Assembly: GCF_050436995.1 (NCBI RefSeq)
Contig: NC_134770.1
Location: 6,954,501 to 7,018,500, forward strand
Length of the DNA stretch: 64,000 nucleotides
Direction: 5' to 3'
Source: Anticarsia gemmatalis
Taxonomy: Eukaryota; Arthropoda; Insecta; Lepidoptera; Erebidae
Positions 49,001 to 61,000 of the stretch are shown here, piece by piece. The position numbers and the translations under genes were made by a program. Positions within the stretch are counted from its first letter, which is position 1. Each line of letters starts with the position of its first letter. Under the pieces are notes generated by a model. It had not been told where the DNA came from, did no database searches, and was given only the letters and a program-made list of their open reading frames with translations.

Positions 49001-52000
49001 CGGAATAATTTTCTTAATCTTATGGTATTGATTCTTCTCGTAGCTGGACAAAGAAGGGCAAGCAGTACCGCTGGTGGTGGCTGGCGGTGGTGGTGGAATA
49101 TCAGTGGGCAGCTTCAGAGACGACGGCTCTCAGTACGCGAGAGCACTCACTAACGCTACTCCCGAGTCTGGCTACATGTATGGACAGCCAGGGAAGACTT
49201 CAGGTGGGTTGCAGATTTAATTGTTATTTTTAGTGTCCGACCGAATGTTCGGTCTTTTAACGGCCGAAACGCAAATTTCGCTTTAGTTTCTTTTTCGACG
49301 ACAAACCTGCCGAAACAATGGCCAAAACCGAAAGTGCATTCGGGAGATTTCGGGCTTGATCGGCCATCAGCGCGTTGAATTAATGACTCCTATCGATTTG
49401 TCTTAAATTGATTGATTATAAACGGTTTTTTTTTATTTTCCCTCAAAAAATGATCTTTGTAAGGAAGTTTCGGTTTCGGCCGAATCTAAACTGTTGCCGA
49501 AATTCAGTTTCAGTTTCTACTAGTTATTTTTTGTTTGTGATATAGGTACATAATATGACGCAATATTGCTATTTTAATTAAACTTCCATGTTAAGGTAGT
49601 GTGACATCGTTAGTTTTTACTTACAGTCGGTGACTAAATTTTCTTTGTTTTCATAATATGCCTACCACTGTATAATCATCTTCTTCGTCAAAAAAAATTC
49701 AACCGTTTTATTCAGTATCTTAACTACACAGCTCAATACGTCATCATCGTTATATCAGCTAAATTACGTAAAGGTAATGATGGTCGTTCTTTCATAAAAT
49801 CATTTCAATAGAGGAGTAGACCATGGCTTGATACGGGCCTATATGCCGCGCTTACTATCAAAATCAAATCATTTATTCATATAGGTCAAATGCTGACACT
49901 TATGATAATCAATGATACAGAGAGTGAATTTACCGCCAGTTCGGAAGGTAGGGAATAAGAAGAGCTGGCAAGAAACTCCAGGCCACTCTTTTTAATCGCC
50001 AAATAGTTTTAACAATATTTCTAATAGGTATAAATCATTATCGAGGCTCTTAAAGGATTAGTAATGGTTTGTGGGCTGATATTCAAACAAAAGATCCGGA
50101 ATTTATGCAGGGTTTGTTCATAGCGCGTTTATGCAAAATTCAGAAGTAGTCTTGTTTCCCACACTAAGAGTTCGATGGAACGATATAATATCGACCGGTG
50201 ACTGATCAATTGGTTGTGATATAAACTCATGAATCATTATAAGGCCTGGCCTGGGAAAAATTGAATCAACCCTTGGGGGACAATATTTCTAATAATATAA
50301 ATCTATCATATCAGGCAGACCGTGTGTTTGTCCACCAGAGTTGGTCAAGCATACCTTCAATTTCCTTTCTCTTCCTAGGTGCGGGTGGCGGCTGGCTGGC
50401 CCGGCCCGGCCCGTCGACGCCCGGCTTCGAGCTGGTGCGCGGCGCCGCGCTGCAGGACGGCGGCGCGGGCGGCGCGGCCTGCGAGGGGGGGGCTCATGGA
50501 GGGTTCGGCGGGGGAGGGGGCGGCTGTCTGCGGGGCGGCGGCGGCGGGGGCTGGCTGGGTATGTGACTACTTTCGTAGTAGTGTAGTATATTATGAAACT
50601 GATATGTAGTCAAAACGTCATTGATGTAGACTTCATTTAAGGGCCGCCAAAAACTTCCACACACTTTAATTTTGTGTGATTGTTTTAAAGTAAAAAAGAA
50701 TTTTGCCTACTAATAATCTCTTATGTAAAAAAATGTAGGTATTGGCTTTAATACATAATTCTTCAATGTTTTATTTAAATTTTTGCCAAAAGTCATCATC
50801 TTATAAGTGTTCTATAAACTGTGTGCTGTATATAAAAACCGCTACCTTGCCACATCGAACTTCTGTTTGTATTGACACAATAGTCAGACAAAGGTCATCT
50901 TCGCCAGACTTCGGCTAACTTCGTAAATCTTCGTACACTCTCGTCAACCTTCGTACCCTTTCGTCAAAAGTCTCTTCTACCTCGTTGTGCAGGAGGCAAC
51001 ACAGCCGAAGGTGGTGGTCTCCACGGCGGGGGAGGCTGGTCGTACGTGGCAGCCTCCAGGGTCATACGAGACTACAGCCAAGCCGCCGTCCTGCCCAGGA
51101 CCGGCCCCGGAGAACTGCTCATCATACCCGCTATACATGTAAGTATTCAACATAATGTCATTTTGTTTTTTGTTAGGATTACGTTTAGAATTGAGCTGTT
51201 ATACTCAGGCCATTCAAACGTGCGAACTAAGTCATGTCATTATATCGAAGTCTTTCGCTTGCACTTACACATTGCGACACTCTTATGTTTTTTATGATTA
51301 CGACGTAGTTCGTACGTTTGTAACAGTGAGTATAGCCGAAATGCTGAAACCCTCTAGTCACAGTTTGGCGTGGTAAAAGTCAAAACAGTAACAGATCTGT
51401 TTCCAATTTTATTGAATCTAGATGAAAACTTACGACTGCTGCAATTTGGCTGAAAAATCTTTATTGCAGAAATGTTACCTTACTATCTTTTTGAAAGGAT
51501 CTTTTTATTGTACTGTTTTCTTTATATAAAATTCGTGCTTTCTACTAGAACTGTGGCTGCGACTACCGCTGCGTGTCGTTGAACGAGTACCGCAGCGAGG
51601 TGAAGTGCTACTGCCCCGCCACCTGGACCACTGACGCTCATGATCCCACCAAGTGTATCCGTGAGTATATTTTTACTACTACATATTTCTTTATTACTAT
51701 CTGAAACTTCAGGTGACAATTGACTGCAATATTTTACGACATATTATATTTTACTCATGTCATATTATGTATTTTAATCGTGCTCTACTAAATAATCGAC
51801 ACTTAAATACAGAGATTCCGTGTCTTCTTTTCAAGCCAGTGATTCCATTTCGCTGCAAATCAAATAGAGGGTGTATTGAAATATGGAAACTACGTGTTTA
51901 TTCTCTATATTTCATTGCTGGGCACAGGCCTCTTCTTTTCTTTCCAAATCACCTTGTCGCCCTCAACTCCATGGGAATCGTAGTTTTAGCGAAGCTCAAC

Positions 52001-55000
52001 CAGCAGATATTTGAAATCTAATTTCAAAACCCGAAATAGTTAAGTAATTCTGAATGTCTTTTAAAAATTACTTCAGAAGAGAGAGCGTTAAAAGAAATAG
52101 CAGCAATTTAATGGAATATGTGATAATGTGTTTGTTTGTATGTATAGTGGAGAACTCATGGCCGCGCACGCCGTGGGTGGTGATCATCGTGCTGTCCGTC
52201 GCCGTGTTCGTGTGCGCGCTCGCCGTGCTCTGCGTCTGTCTGTACCTGTGTAAGTATTATATACTTAGCAGATATAGCTTTGTATTATGTACTGTAGAGT
52301 TACTGACAATTGCTGCCACAAAGAGAAGATGCCTGATGATGTTAAATGTTAAGATTTGCGTGCATATTCATATTGGTGGTAGCAGAGCAAACAATATGAA
52401 GAATATCACAACATTTTATTTAAGAGAGTATTTAAGACCGTTTTGAAAAATGAATTTATTTTTCTTAGTTTTTCATCGTGTTAGAAAATACATTTACGAT
52501 TCCGGTTACGGTCCTAAATTGAAGCAAGGTCAGTGGGACTTGAAAATCCATCCGACTTTTAAAGAACAATTTATAATAGAAAAATTAATCGCTAAATGTT
52601 TTGCTAAACGCAACTCTCGAGAGCGGCTGAACGCATTTTTTTTTGATAATAGTCCTTGAAGTACGAGAACGGTTTTTACGGAGAAAAAAAATTTAAATAG
52701 CAAAAAAAAATAAATGAAAGAATCGTCTGTTAGGCAGTACGAAGTTCATCGGGTCAGTTAGCCTGAAGTATAAAGTGTATCAAAAATATATATTTTATTT
52801 TATTTATTTATTTAAGGAAACTTAACAGCTTATTATTTTACATTAACATGATACTAAATTATTGCTCACTCAACTGTCAGCCACCTCCGAACACACCGCA
52901 CCCATAGTTCACAGTTAAAAGCTACAAGAAAAAATAAAAATAGGACACACATGTAAGGGTAGCGACCGACAACAGAGCAGCATACATAAACACTTAAGCC
53001 TATAACAAAGTTTCACTACATGCATGTAAATAAATGTTGAAGTAACATACAAGTATTTCCAGTTGCTGAACAGACTGACTTATAAACTATTACACATACA
53101 TAAACGCAACCATGGCTAAAATTGTGTTCTTAATATGAGCAGAAATTTAGAACGAAATAAAAAAGTTAACTTAAACCATGTAAACTGGGCTAGATTCATT
53201 TACCAATGAGTATGTCCATAATTTCTTTGCGGTATGAGTTTTTAGATAGATGAAATATATCAACGTTTTCAAAACTTTCGGTGTAAGTGCGAACCAGTCG
53301 AGTCATAACTGCATTCTTGCCGTAATTGGTACGGTGGTGGGGTATACTGAATAAATGAGTATGTCTAGTGCGAAACCTTGGAGTACAGAACTCTACACAT
53401 GACAACAGATCACTACTGTCCAATCTAACAGTTCAAAACTCTTTCTCCCAGACAACACGTACCAGCGTAAAAAAGAAGCTGAACAGCAACAGAAGCGTCT
53501 CCTGGAGCAAGACGTGCAGTTACAGCGCCTGCGCACCAACCCCAGCGGCACCGACAACATGACCATGGCCTTCAACCCGCACTACGGCAGCGAGAGCATG
53601 CTGCCCAAGGGCATCGACGTCAGGGGCCTGCCGCAAGTGTCCCGGGAGAGCTTGAAGCTTGTCAAGTAAGTTGTAGTTTTAAGGTGTTTATTTGACTTTT
53701 TGAAGCCGTAGGAAGGCACGTTAAATTGTGGGTCCCGGCTGTCATTTACGAAGATCTTTAACAGTCGTTAACAGTAGTCAGAAGCTTGAAAGTCTGACAA
53801 CCAGTCTTACCGAAAGGGTATCGTGTTATAACCCAGGTATTGGGTTGTGGAGGTCAGATAGGCAGTCGCTTCATGTAAACAATGGTATCCAGCTGCATCC
53901 GGTGAGACTGGAAGCCGACTCCAAAAAGAATCCGCAACCGTTCTCCTATGACCGGTTCGCCATTGGACTGTTCGTCGACAGGATGATTCATTTATTTCCT
54001 TTTCCCCAACAGAGTCTTTCACCTATGGACATTGCGTCGACAGAAACTATCATCTATGTCAATTTCGACGACAGGTCTTTCCAGCTACAGAATATTCCAC
54101 CGACACGACGATAAACCTATTACTCTGGTAACTACAGACCTTTTCATCTAAGGAGAATAGGCTGTCAGCAGAGTCGTGTCTTTACCACGTTTAGATTTCA
54201 CTATTTCACACTTACTCATTTTAAAAGCATCAAATAATTGTTAAGACGAAGATGCACTACACCCAGAAACAAGTAAAGAAAAATGTTACTGATAATATGA
54301 AACTACCCACTTTTATTTACAATTATTCGTTATGTGCAAGCACCTACTCACAAATAAATTAAAATTTGCTACCTATAAATATGTTCGTAGTATGTAAAAT
54401 AAATGAATTGTAACGCAATATTAACATAGATCATTTCCGGTGCAATACATAGTAAGTAAAGGATGCAACTGTGGTATCTATGCACATGCAATAAAATTAT
54501 CACTACAATACTTATGTATAAGATAATTTTGTTGTTTTATTTTCATAGAATCGAATAGGATGTAAGTAATCAAAACTACATAAATTAGTAGTTAATGCTT
54601 TTTTATAGGTAAGACTAACTCATTTTGAGAATTAAGTTCTTTATGTTGTAAGCAAAGTTTGACTTCTCTAAGGCAAGTAACCAACCCTGTTCTCTTAGTA
54701 AAGATACAGTAAGCTGTAGCTGTTAGATATGTATATTTTTGTTTTATCGCTTGTGTTAAAATTGACAGCCTATTCTCCTTAGATGAAAAGGTCTGTAGTT
54801 ACCAGAGTAATAGGTTTATCGTCGTGTCGGTGGAATATTCTGTAGCTGGAAAGACCTGTCGTCGAAATTGACATAGATGAAAGTTTCTGTCGACGCAATG
54901 TCCATAGGTGAAAGACTCTGTTGGGGAAAAGGAAATAAATGAATCATCCTGTCGACGAACAGTCCAATGGCGAACCGGTCATAGGAGAACGGTTGCGGAT

Positions 55001-58000
55001 TCCTCCAAAAAAGTTTGGAACAAAGGCTAAGCCAGCTAATATATATAGGTATGATTGAAATAATATATCAGAGAATATGATGAACTTAATATGGGCGAGT
55101 GATGTTCCTCTATTACTTTTTAGTATTGTAATGAGGACTTAAATAGATAATAGACAATGATAAAGAGTTGTATTAAATTTTTCCCTGCAATACAGCGATA
55201 AAGAAGATGTATTTACGAGACAAACTATGTATTTTCATAAGATTGTGTCCTTGACAACAATTGTGTTAAAAAATTTATACATGCAAGGTTTCATCACGAT
55301 GTTTTCCTTTAACACATTTCTAGAGGGCATGCAAAGTGCCCGTACGACAAAGTACCCGCATTAGGCTAGCTTGGTAGACTCAAGGCCCTACCTCTCCCTC
55401 GGTTGGGAGGAGACCCTTGCCCAGCAGTGGGACAGCATTGAGTTAAAAAAAGTCATTTTACAGAAACTTGTGCTATCACAAGTTTCTGTAAAATTACTTT
55501 TTTTTTGGGAAATGGGAATTTTGCAATGGGACTGTTGGGTCTATATCCAACAGTCCCATTGCGTTGCCCGTGACAACTGACACTATTTTGGTAGCAGAAA
55601 TTCCATTTGCATTTACATTATGGTACTATTCTTTCGAAATCACATATTTAAATAACCTATAATTTTGTTACCAGCTTCTCAACTACGACAAAGTCACAAT
55701 TCAGCCACTTTCCTTTCATAAGTATAAATATCTTTTCCTCCCAGGGCTCTGGGGCAGGGTGCATTCGGCGAGGTGTACCAAGGCCTCTACCGGCACCGAA
55801 CCGGCGACACGGTGGAGATGCCGGTCGCGGTGAAGACTCTCCCGGAGTTGTCCACCGGCCAGGCCGAGTCTGACTTCCTCATGGAGGCGGCCATCATGGC
55901 CAAGTTCAGCCATCCTAATATCGTACACCTAATTGGTGTCTGTTTTGATAGACATCCCAGGTATGTGTTTTATAAAGCTACTATTATTTTTGTTTAGTAA
56001 TTTAATTATAAGTAAATACATACTTAAAATTACGCCTTTTTCCCATAGGGGTAGACCAAAGATTAGTAATTATTAGAGAGTAATTTAATTATTTTGTACT
56101 AAATAGTTATACCTAACTTATTTTTGATGTACATGATAAATGAACAGCTAAAATAAATATAACGTATTTGATCTAGAAACAATACAAAATTACCAACACA
56201 TTTGCATTGCTTTACACATTTTCCTGAAATTAAACTGCACTTCATAGAAAAGGACTCTTCAGGCAAAAGAGACCGAGGACTTTTTAGAAGAATATTATGC
56301 ATAAATGAACTGCAGAATTAAAACCCTATAATCCAAAATCCTAACCATTAAACAGAATAAAATAATTAACATGCACTTAAATGATATAAATGTCTGAAAG
56401 CAGAATTATAACTAGGTTAAAAATCTGCTTTCATGAATAAAATTTTGATTATGTTATCCCAATCTGCCCCTTTTCCTCCTAACAGGTTCATAGTCCTGGA
56501 GCTGCTAGCGGGAGGGGATCTGAAGAACTTCCTCCGCGAGAGCAGGCCCAAGCCTGAGCGAGCCAGCGCGCTCACCATGAAGGACCTCCTGCTGTGCTCC
56601 CTCGACGTCTGCAAGGGATGCAGATATCTGGAGACCAAGCGGTTTATACACAGGTAACTTGGAAACATCACTGTTTTATTGCTAGTTTATTAAGCTGGGT
56701 GTCTTTTTAATGCTGTAAAGGAGCTCGTGGCTTAGTTAACAACAGCCGTGTATCGATCTCTGAGATTAAGCTACGCTTGACGAAGTTGATCTTATGCATA
56801 TCGAGTTCCTCCGTGTTTCGGAAGACACGTTAAATTGTGAGTTCCGGCTATCATTTTCGAAGATCTTTGACGGTCGTTAACAGTAGTCAGAAAATTTAAA
56901 GTCTGACCATTATAACCGAGGGGTAGAATTGATCAAAATACTGATGATTACGTCATAACATCTACCTGCATGCCAAATTTCAGCTCGATCCGTCCAGTGG
57001 TTTGGGCTGTGCGTTGATAGATCACTGTGTCAATCAGTCACCTTTGAGTTACATTATATTTAGATAGTATTGGAACATAAAAGACTATAAAACCTTACTG
57101 ACACTCAATTTCTCCCCCAGGGATATAGCAGCGCGCAACTGCCTGCTGACGTCCCGCGGGCCGGGCCGCGTGGTGAAGATCGCGGACTTCGGCATGGCGC
57201 GCGACATCTACCGCTCCGACTACTACAAGAAGGGCGGCAAGGCCATGCTGCCCATCAAGTGGATGCCGCCCGAGGCCTACATCGATGGCGTCTTCACCAT
57301 CAAAACTGATGTCTGGTGAGTTGTACACAGTTTTTCTTGACTTCACACACTGTCTCCCAGGCTTAAACCTAGTTTGGTCATCATCAATACCTTTTGTAAC
57401 ATATTTTGAAAGACCTCTTATTTGTATCGTTGATGTGACTTTTGATAACTTTCCTATGAAAACAGTCTGAAGCAAGAACTTTTTTTTAGTCTAAAATAAT
57501 AATATCGAGAAGTCGAATATAGGAAATCACACCAAAGTTTTTAAAACGGAATGTATTTATTTAATGTCCGGTTTCTGAGTACATTTAGCAGTAGTCGTCT
57601 ATTCAATGGCATTCTTTTTGTATGAGTTTAAACGCTATCAAATAGTTAAACTACCGCTATATGTACCTCAGAATCGGGGGTAAACCGTTTCTAATAAATA
57701 TTTATCAAGGATATTATAATGTCGTTCTTTACTAATCTGTCTTTTAACTAACTGCCATTTGCGAGCATCAATACAGAAGTCGCCAAAGGTTTGATTCAAT
57801 TATCCCAGGCCAGGCCTAATAATGATTCATGCAATTTGCAAAATTGCAATTGATTAGTCATCGGTCGATATATCGTTCCATCGGACTCTTAGTGCGGGAA
57901 ACGAGACTACTTGTGTATTTTGCTCACACATGCTATTAACAAACCCTGCAAAATTCACTGATCTTTTGTATGTATACCAGCCAAGAAACCATTACTAATC

Positions 58001-61000
58001 CTTTAAGAGCCTCGATAATGATTTATACCTAATAGAAATATTGTTAAAACTATTTGGCGATTAAAAAGAGTAGCCAGGAGTTTCTTGCTAGCTCTTCTCA
58101 TTCCCTACCTTCCGAACTGGCGGTAAATTCACTCTCTGTATCATTGACTGTCATAAGTGTCAGCATTTGACCTATATGAATAAATGATTTGGTTTAGATT
58201 TTTTGATTTTGATAAAAACTGTGAGTGTATGGTGCAGGTCGTTCGGCGTGTTGCTATGGGAGGTGTTCTCTCTGGGCGTGATGCCGTACACGGGCTGCGC
58301 CAACCGCGAGGTCATGGAGATGGTCTCCGGCGGGGGACGACTCGAGAAACCATACGGTGAGTACATCAGTAGAATATTCAGCTTTTACCCGCGACTTCGT
58401 TCGCCACTGAATTTTCTCCTGGGAATGTGTCATTTTCCCGGGGTAAAAAGTAGCCTATGTCCTTGTATGCAAAAAAACTACTTAGTAGTTTTAGCAAACA
58501 TTGGTGCTTTGATTCCATAGATGGATAGCCTTTTAGTGGTATTTGAACTAAGCTACGTGCTCCTTAAGAGCAAAAATCAGCTTTAACTTGTTAATATGTT
58601 AATAATATTTTAATATGTCTGTCTGTTATGTACAGGGTGTCCACAAGAAATATACAGGCTGATGTGTGAGTGTTGGAACCCCACACCCACCGCACGGCCT
58701 GCCTTCCAAGCAATGTTCGAGACGCTACAGTCGTTCTTACAGGTAAATACATAAATATGGACAACTTACGCACGAATCTAAACTTAGCAGAGTTTTTAAC
58801 GGGCGCTCATAGCCATTCGTACTCGTCCGTCCGTAAACGATTAGGTTAAGCAACTTTGGATATGGACGTCTCACTGATGGGTGGACGCTTGCTAATATGT
58901 TAAGATAAATTACGCAAGGAGTGCAAGTGATTGTGCGAAAAGATGCCGTCTTTAATAGATCTTTATAATCTGCAGTATCTTGATTTATATTTTCGTCTTC
59001 AGATGCATAGAATCATTTGGTGATCAAAATTTATAATGGATCAATCTAATTTCCTTAATGAACCAAAAAAATAATAAAATAAAAAACCAACTTATCCATT
59101 TCTACAAAAATGGCCATATTATTAGATTGGGTTAAGATATAGGAATATTTGTTAGACCAAAAGATGCGGCATATATTGGATTACGAAAATGGTAAAAAGT
59201 CAATTTGGCCAAAATCAGAGTTATTTAGTTCTCCTATTATAACGATGATATTTTGAACCTGACTTTCTTCATTATAATAAAAACCCTTGTATTTGTACAC
59301 CAGGACGCAGCCATAGTGGGCGCGCCACTGCCCGTGGTCCGCTCGCTGCTGCCGCCGCCGGCCGACGTGCAGTACAACGCCAACGGGCCGCAGGTGAGAC
59401 AACACCTTTATTTGTTACATATATTACATTTATAGTTACAATATGGGAGGCGTTGTTCTTTATACCAGTTAAGAGATATATGAGTTTTGTTTGATGAAGA
59501 GAGATGACATTTTTGAGATATACTTTGTATATATGTACTTGGATAGAGACACAGTATTTTTATTATTTTAGAAATTATACTGTTGAGAGATATTCATAAA
59601 AGATATAGTATTGAATGAAATCTGTGGGTTACTAAATATAATAGAAGGAGATATTTTAAATTACATTTACATAACTAGATCCGATTGATTTAAACAGTTA
59701 TTATGATATTTTGCTTATATACAACTTCGATTTTATCTAGACAAAATAGCACAATATTTGATTTACTTACATACATACTAATAAGTCAATTTAAATTACA
59801 AAAGGAAACTTAATTCATGCTACTTTTAGTTATTATTGAATTTAACATCAATTTTATTTTTATAGTTGTACTTGTGAGCATCTATTAAAACACAACAATA
59901 TTCTAAGGTACAAAGTAACCCAGCACCCACTCGTCTCGACCCAGAACAACGCCTCTACCAATATGTCATGATAACCCAAAAGAACCCGACCCCAAATGTA
60001 CAAACCTCCCCTCTGTAAAAAAAACAATAACAAAATTAAAAAAAGCAAAAATACTAATTCGTAACTACGTTTTTTTTCTCTTTTTCCAAATGTTTTCGCT
60101 CTGGCTACTAGAAGCAAGTAAATGGATTTTTTTATATATATAAAACTTTTACTAAAATTACAAATTTAAAATAAATATCTTTAATTCGGTGTTAGTGGTC
60201 CTTTCTGAGCCCGTGCTTAAGAGTTCGCATGACGTCCATTTTGTTTTTATTTATCATTTTTTTTCTAACTATTCCTCCCCATATCCTGAATGAAAAATCG
60301 CGTAGAAATTAGTTCCCCTGTAGTTAGACGGAGATTCATTGGAATGTTTCATAAGATGCATGTTACATTGAACATGTTGGTTAACACATTATTTTTTCAC
60401 TTCGGCCATATTGCTTTTGACATTTCAAAGAATCTCTCAAGTCGGTTTATTAAGAAACTTGGGTGTTTACTTGCCTAGTAGCTATAGCGGGAATCTATTA
60501 CCTATATCTATTTTCTTTATTTTACCTTTGTCCCTGCCATTGGGTTTTATAAAAGAATATTTACTTAAGAATAAAAATAAACTTCAATAAACGAAATTTT
60601 ATAAAAGCCAATGGTATGCACGCGTAGTATTTAAAGGAACACAGGGTGATTTGTAATAATTAAACAAATATAACATACGAAGAGCTTTTCCGCGATTTTT
60701 AACAAAGCTTTAACCAGAAACTAAGTATCATTACTTAATACAATAAATTAAGTCCTTCAACTTGACACAATAGCAGAAAACTTAACCTTATCTTTAACAA
60801 AAACGAATTCAACAACATTTATTGAATTAAATCAAGTCTGATCAACTAACAACTGAATTTTACTTCAAACATCAGACAATTATTAATAAATTTAATTACC
60901 AAAAGCTTTGCTCACATTATAAAAGTCCCGGAAAGCTTATAAACATATGAGAAGGTGACTCGATCCCCCTGTGTGATGTGAACTGAGAATGGCATGTTGG

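Larger units (their letters stand above)
46164..51138 (+). other. Alk: Alk exons 10-15: glycine-rich ligand-binding region
   Basis: Residues about 618-930 begin FTTCGATGRFGP, the conserved start of the ALK/LTK glycine-rich region. Polyglycine strands follow in exons 12 (DGGGGGGGAT), 13 (VVAGGGGGISV), 14 (GGFGGGGGGCLRGGGGGGW) and 15 (GGGLHGGGGWSYVAASR). In vertebrate ALK this region binds the activating ligand. Exon 14 is far more G+C-rich than its surroundings. Confidence 0.9.
55745..58742 (+). other. Alk: Alk exons 19-23: tyrosine kinase domain
   Basis: The glycine loop GQGAFG is at 1076-1081, catalytic Lys 1103 in VAVK, HRDIAARN at 1200-1207 and DFG at 1223-1225. The activation loop Y-x-x-x-Y-Y is at Tyr 1231, 1235 and 1236 (YRSDYYKKGGKAMLP), the arrangement typical of ALK and the insulin-receptor superfamily. 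WSFGVLLWEVF and the CW...RP motif of the C-lobe complete the domain by residue about 1341. All key residues are present, so the kinase should be active. Confidence 0.95.

Noticed and set aside
52054..52446. A 130-codon frame across Alk exon 17
   Set aside because: Only 52148-52249 is coding, shown by flanking AG and GTAAGT and by phase; the rest is intron that happens to be open.
53728..54114. A 128-codon frame starting in the family B SINE
   Set aside because: It crosses the SINE-foldback junction at 53928, so it is a chance fusion of two repeats.
59860..60117. Minus-strand open frame of 85 codons in Alk intron 24
   Set aside because: Hydrophobic, repetitive translation of a T-rich tract, with no family resemblance; it is the shadow of the C-rich plus-strand stretch reported as a finding.
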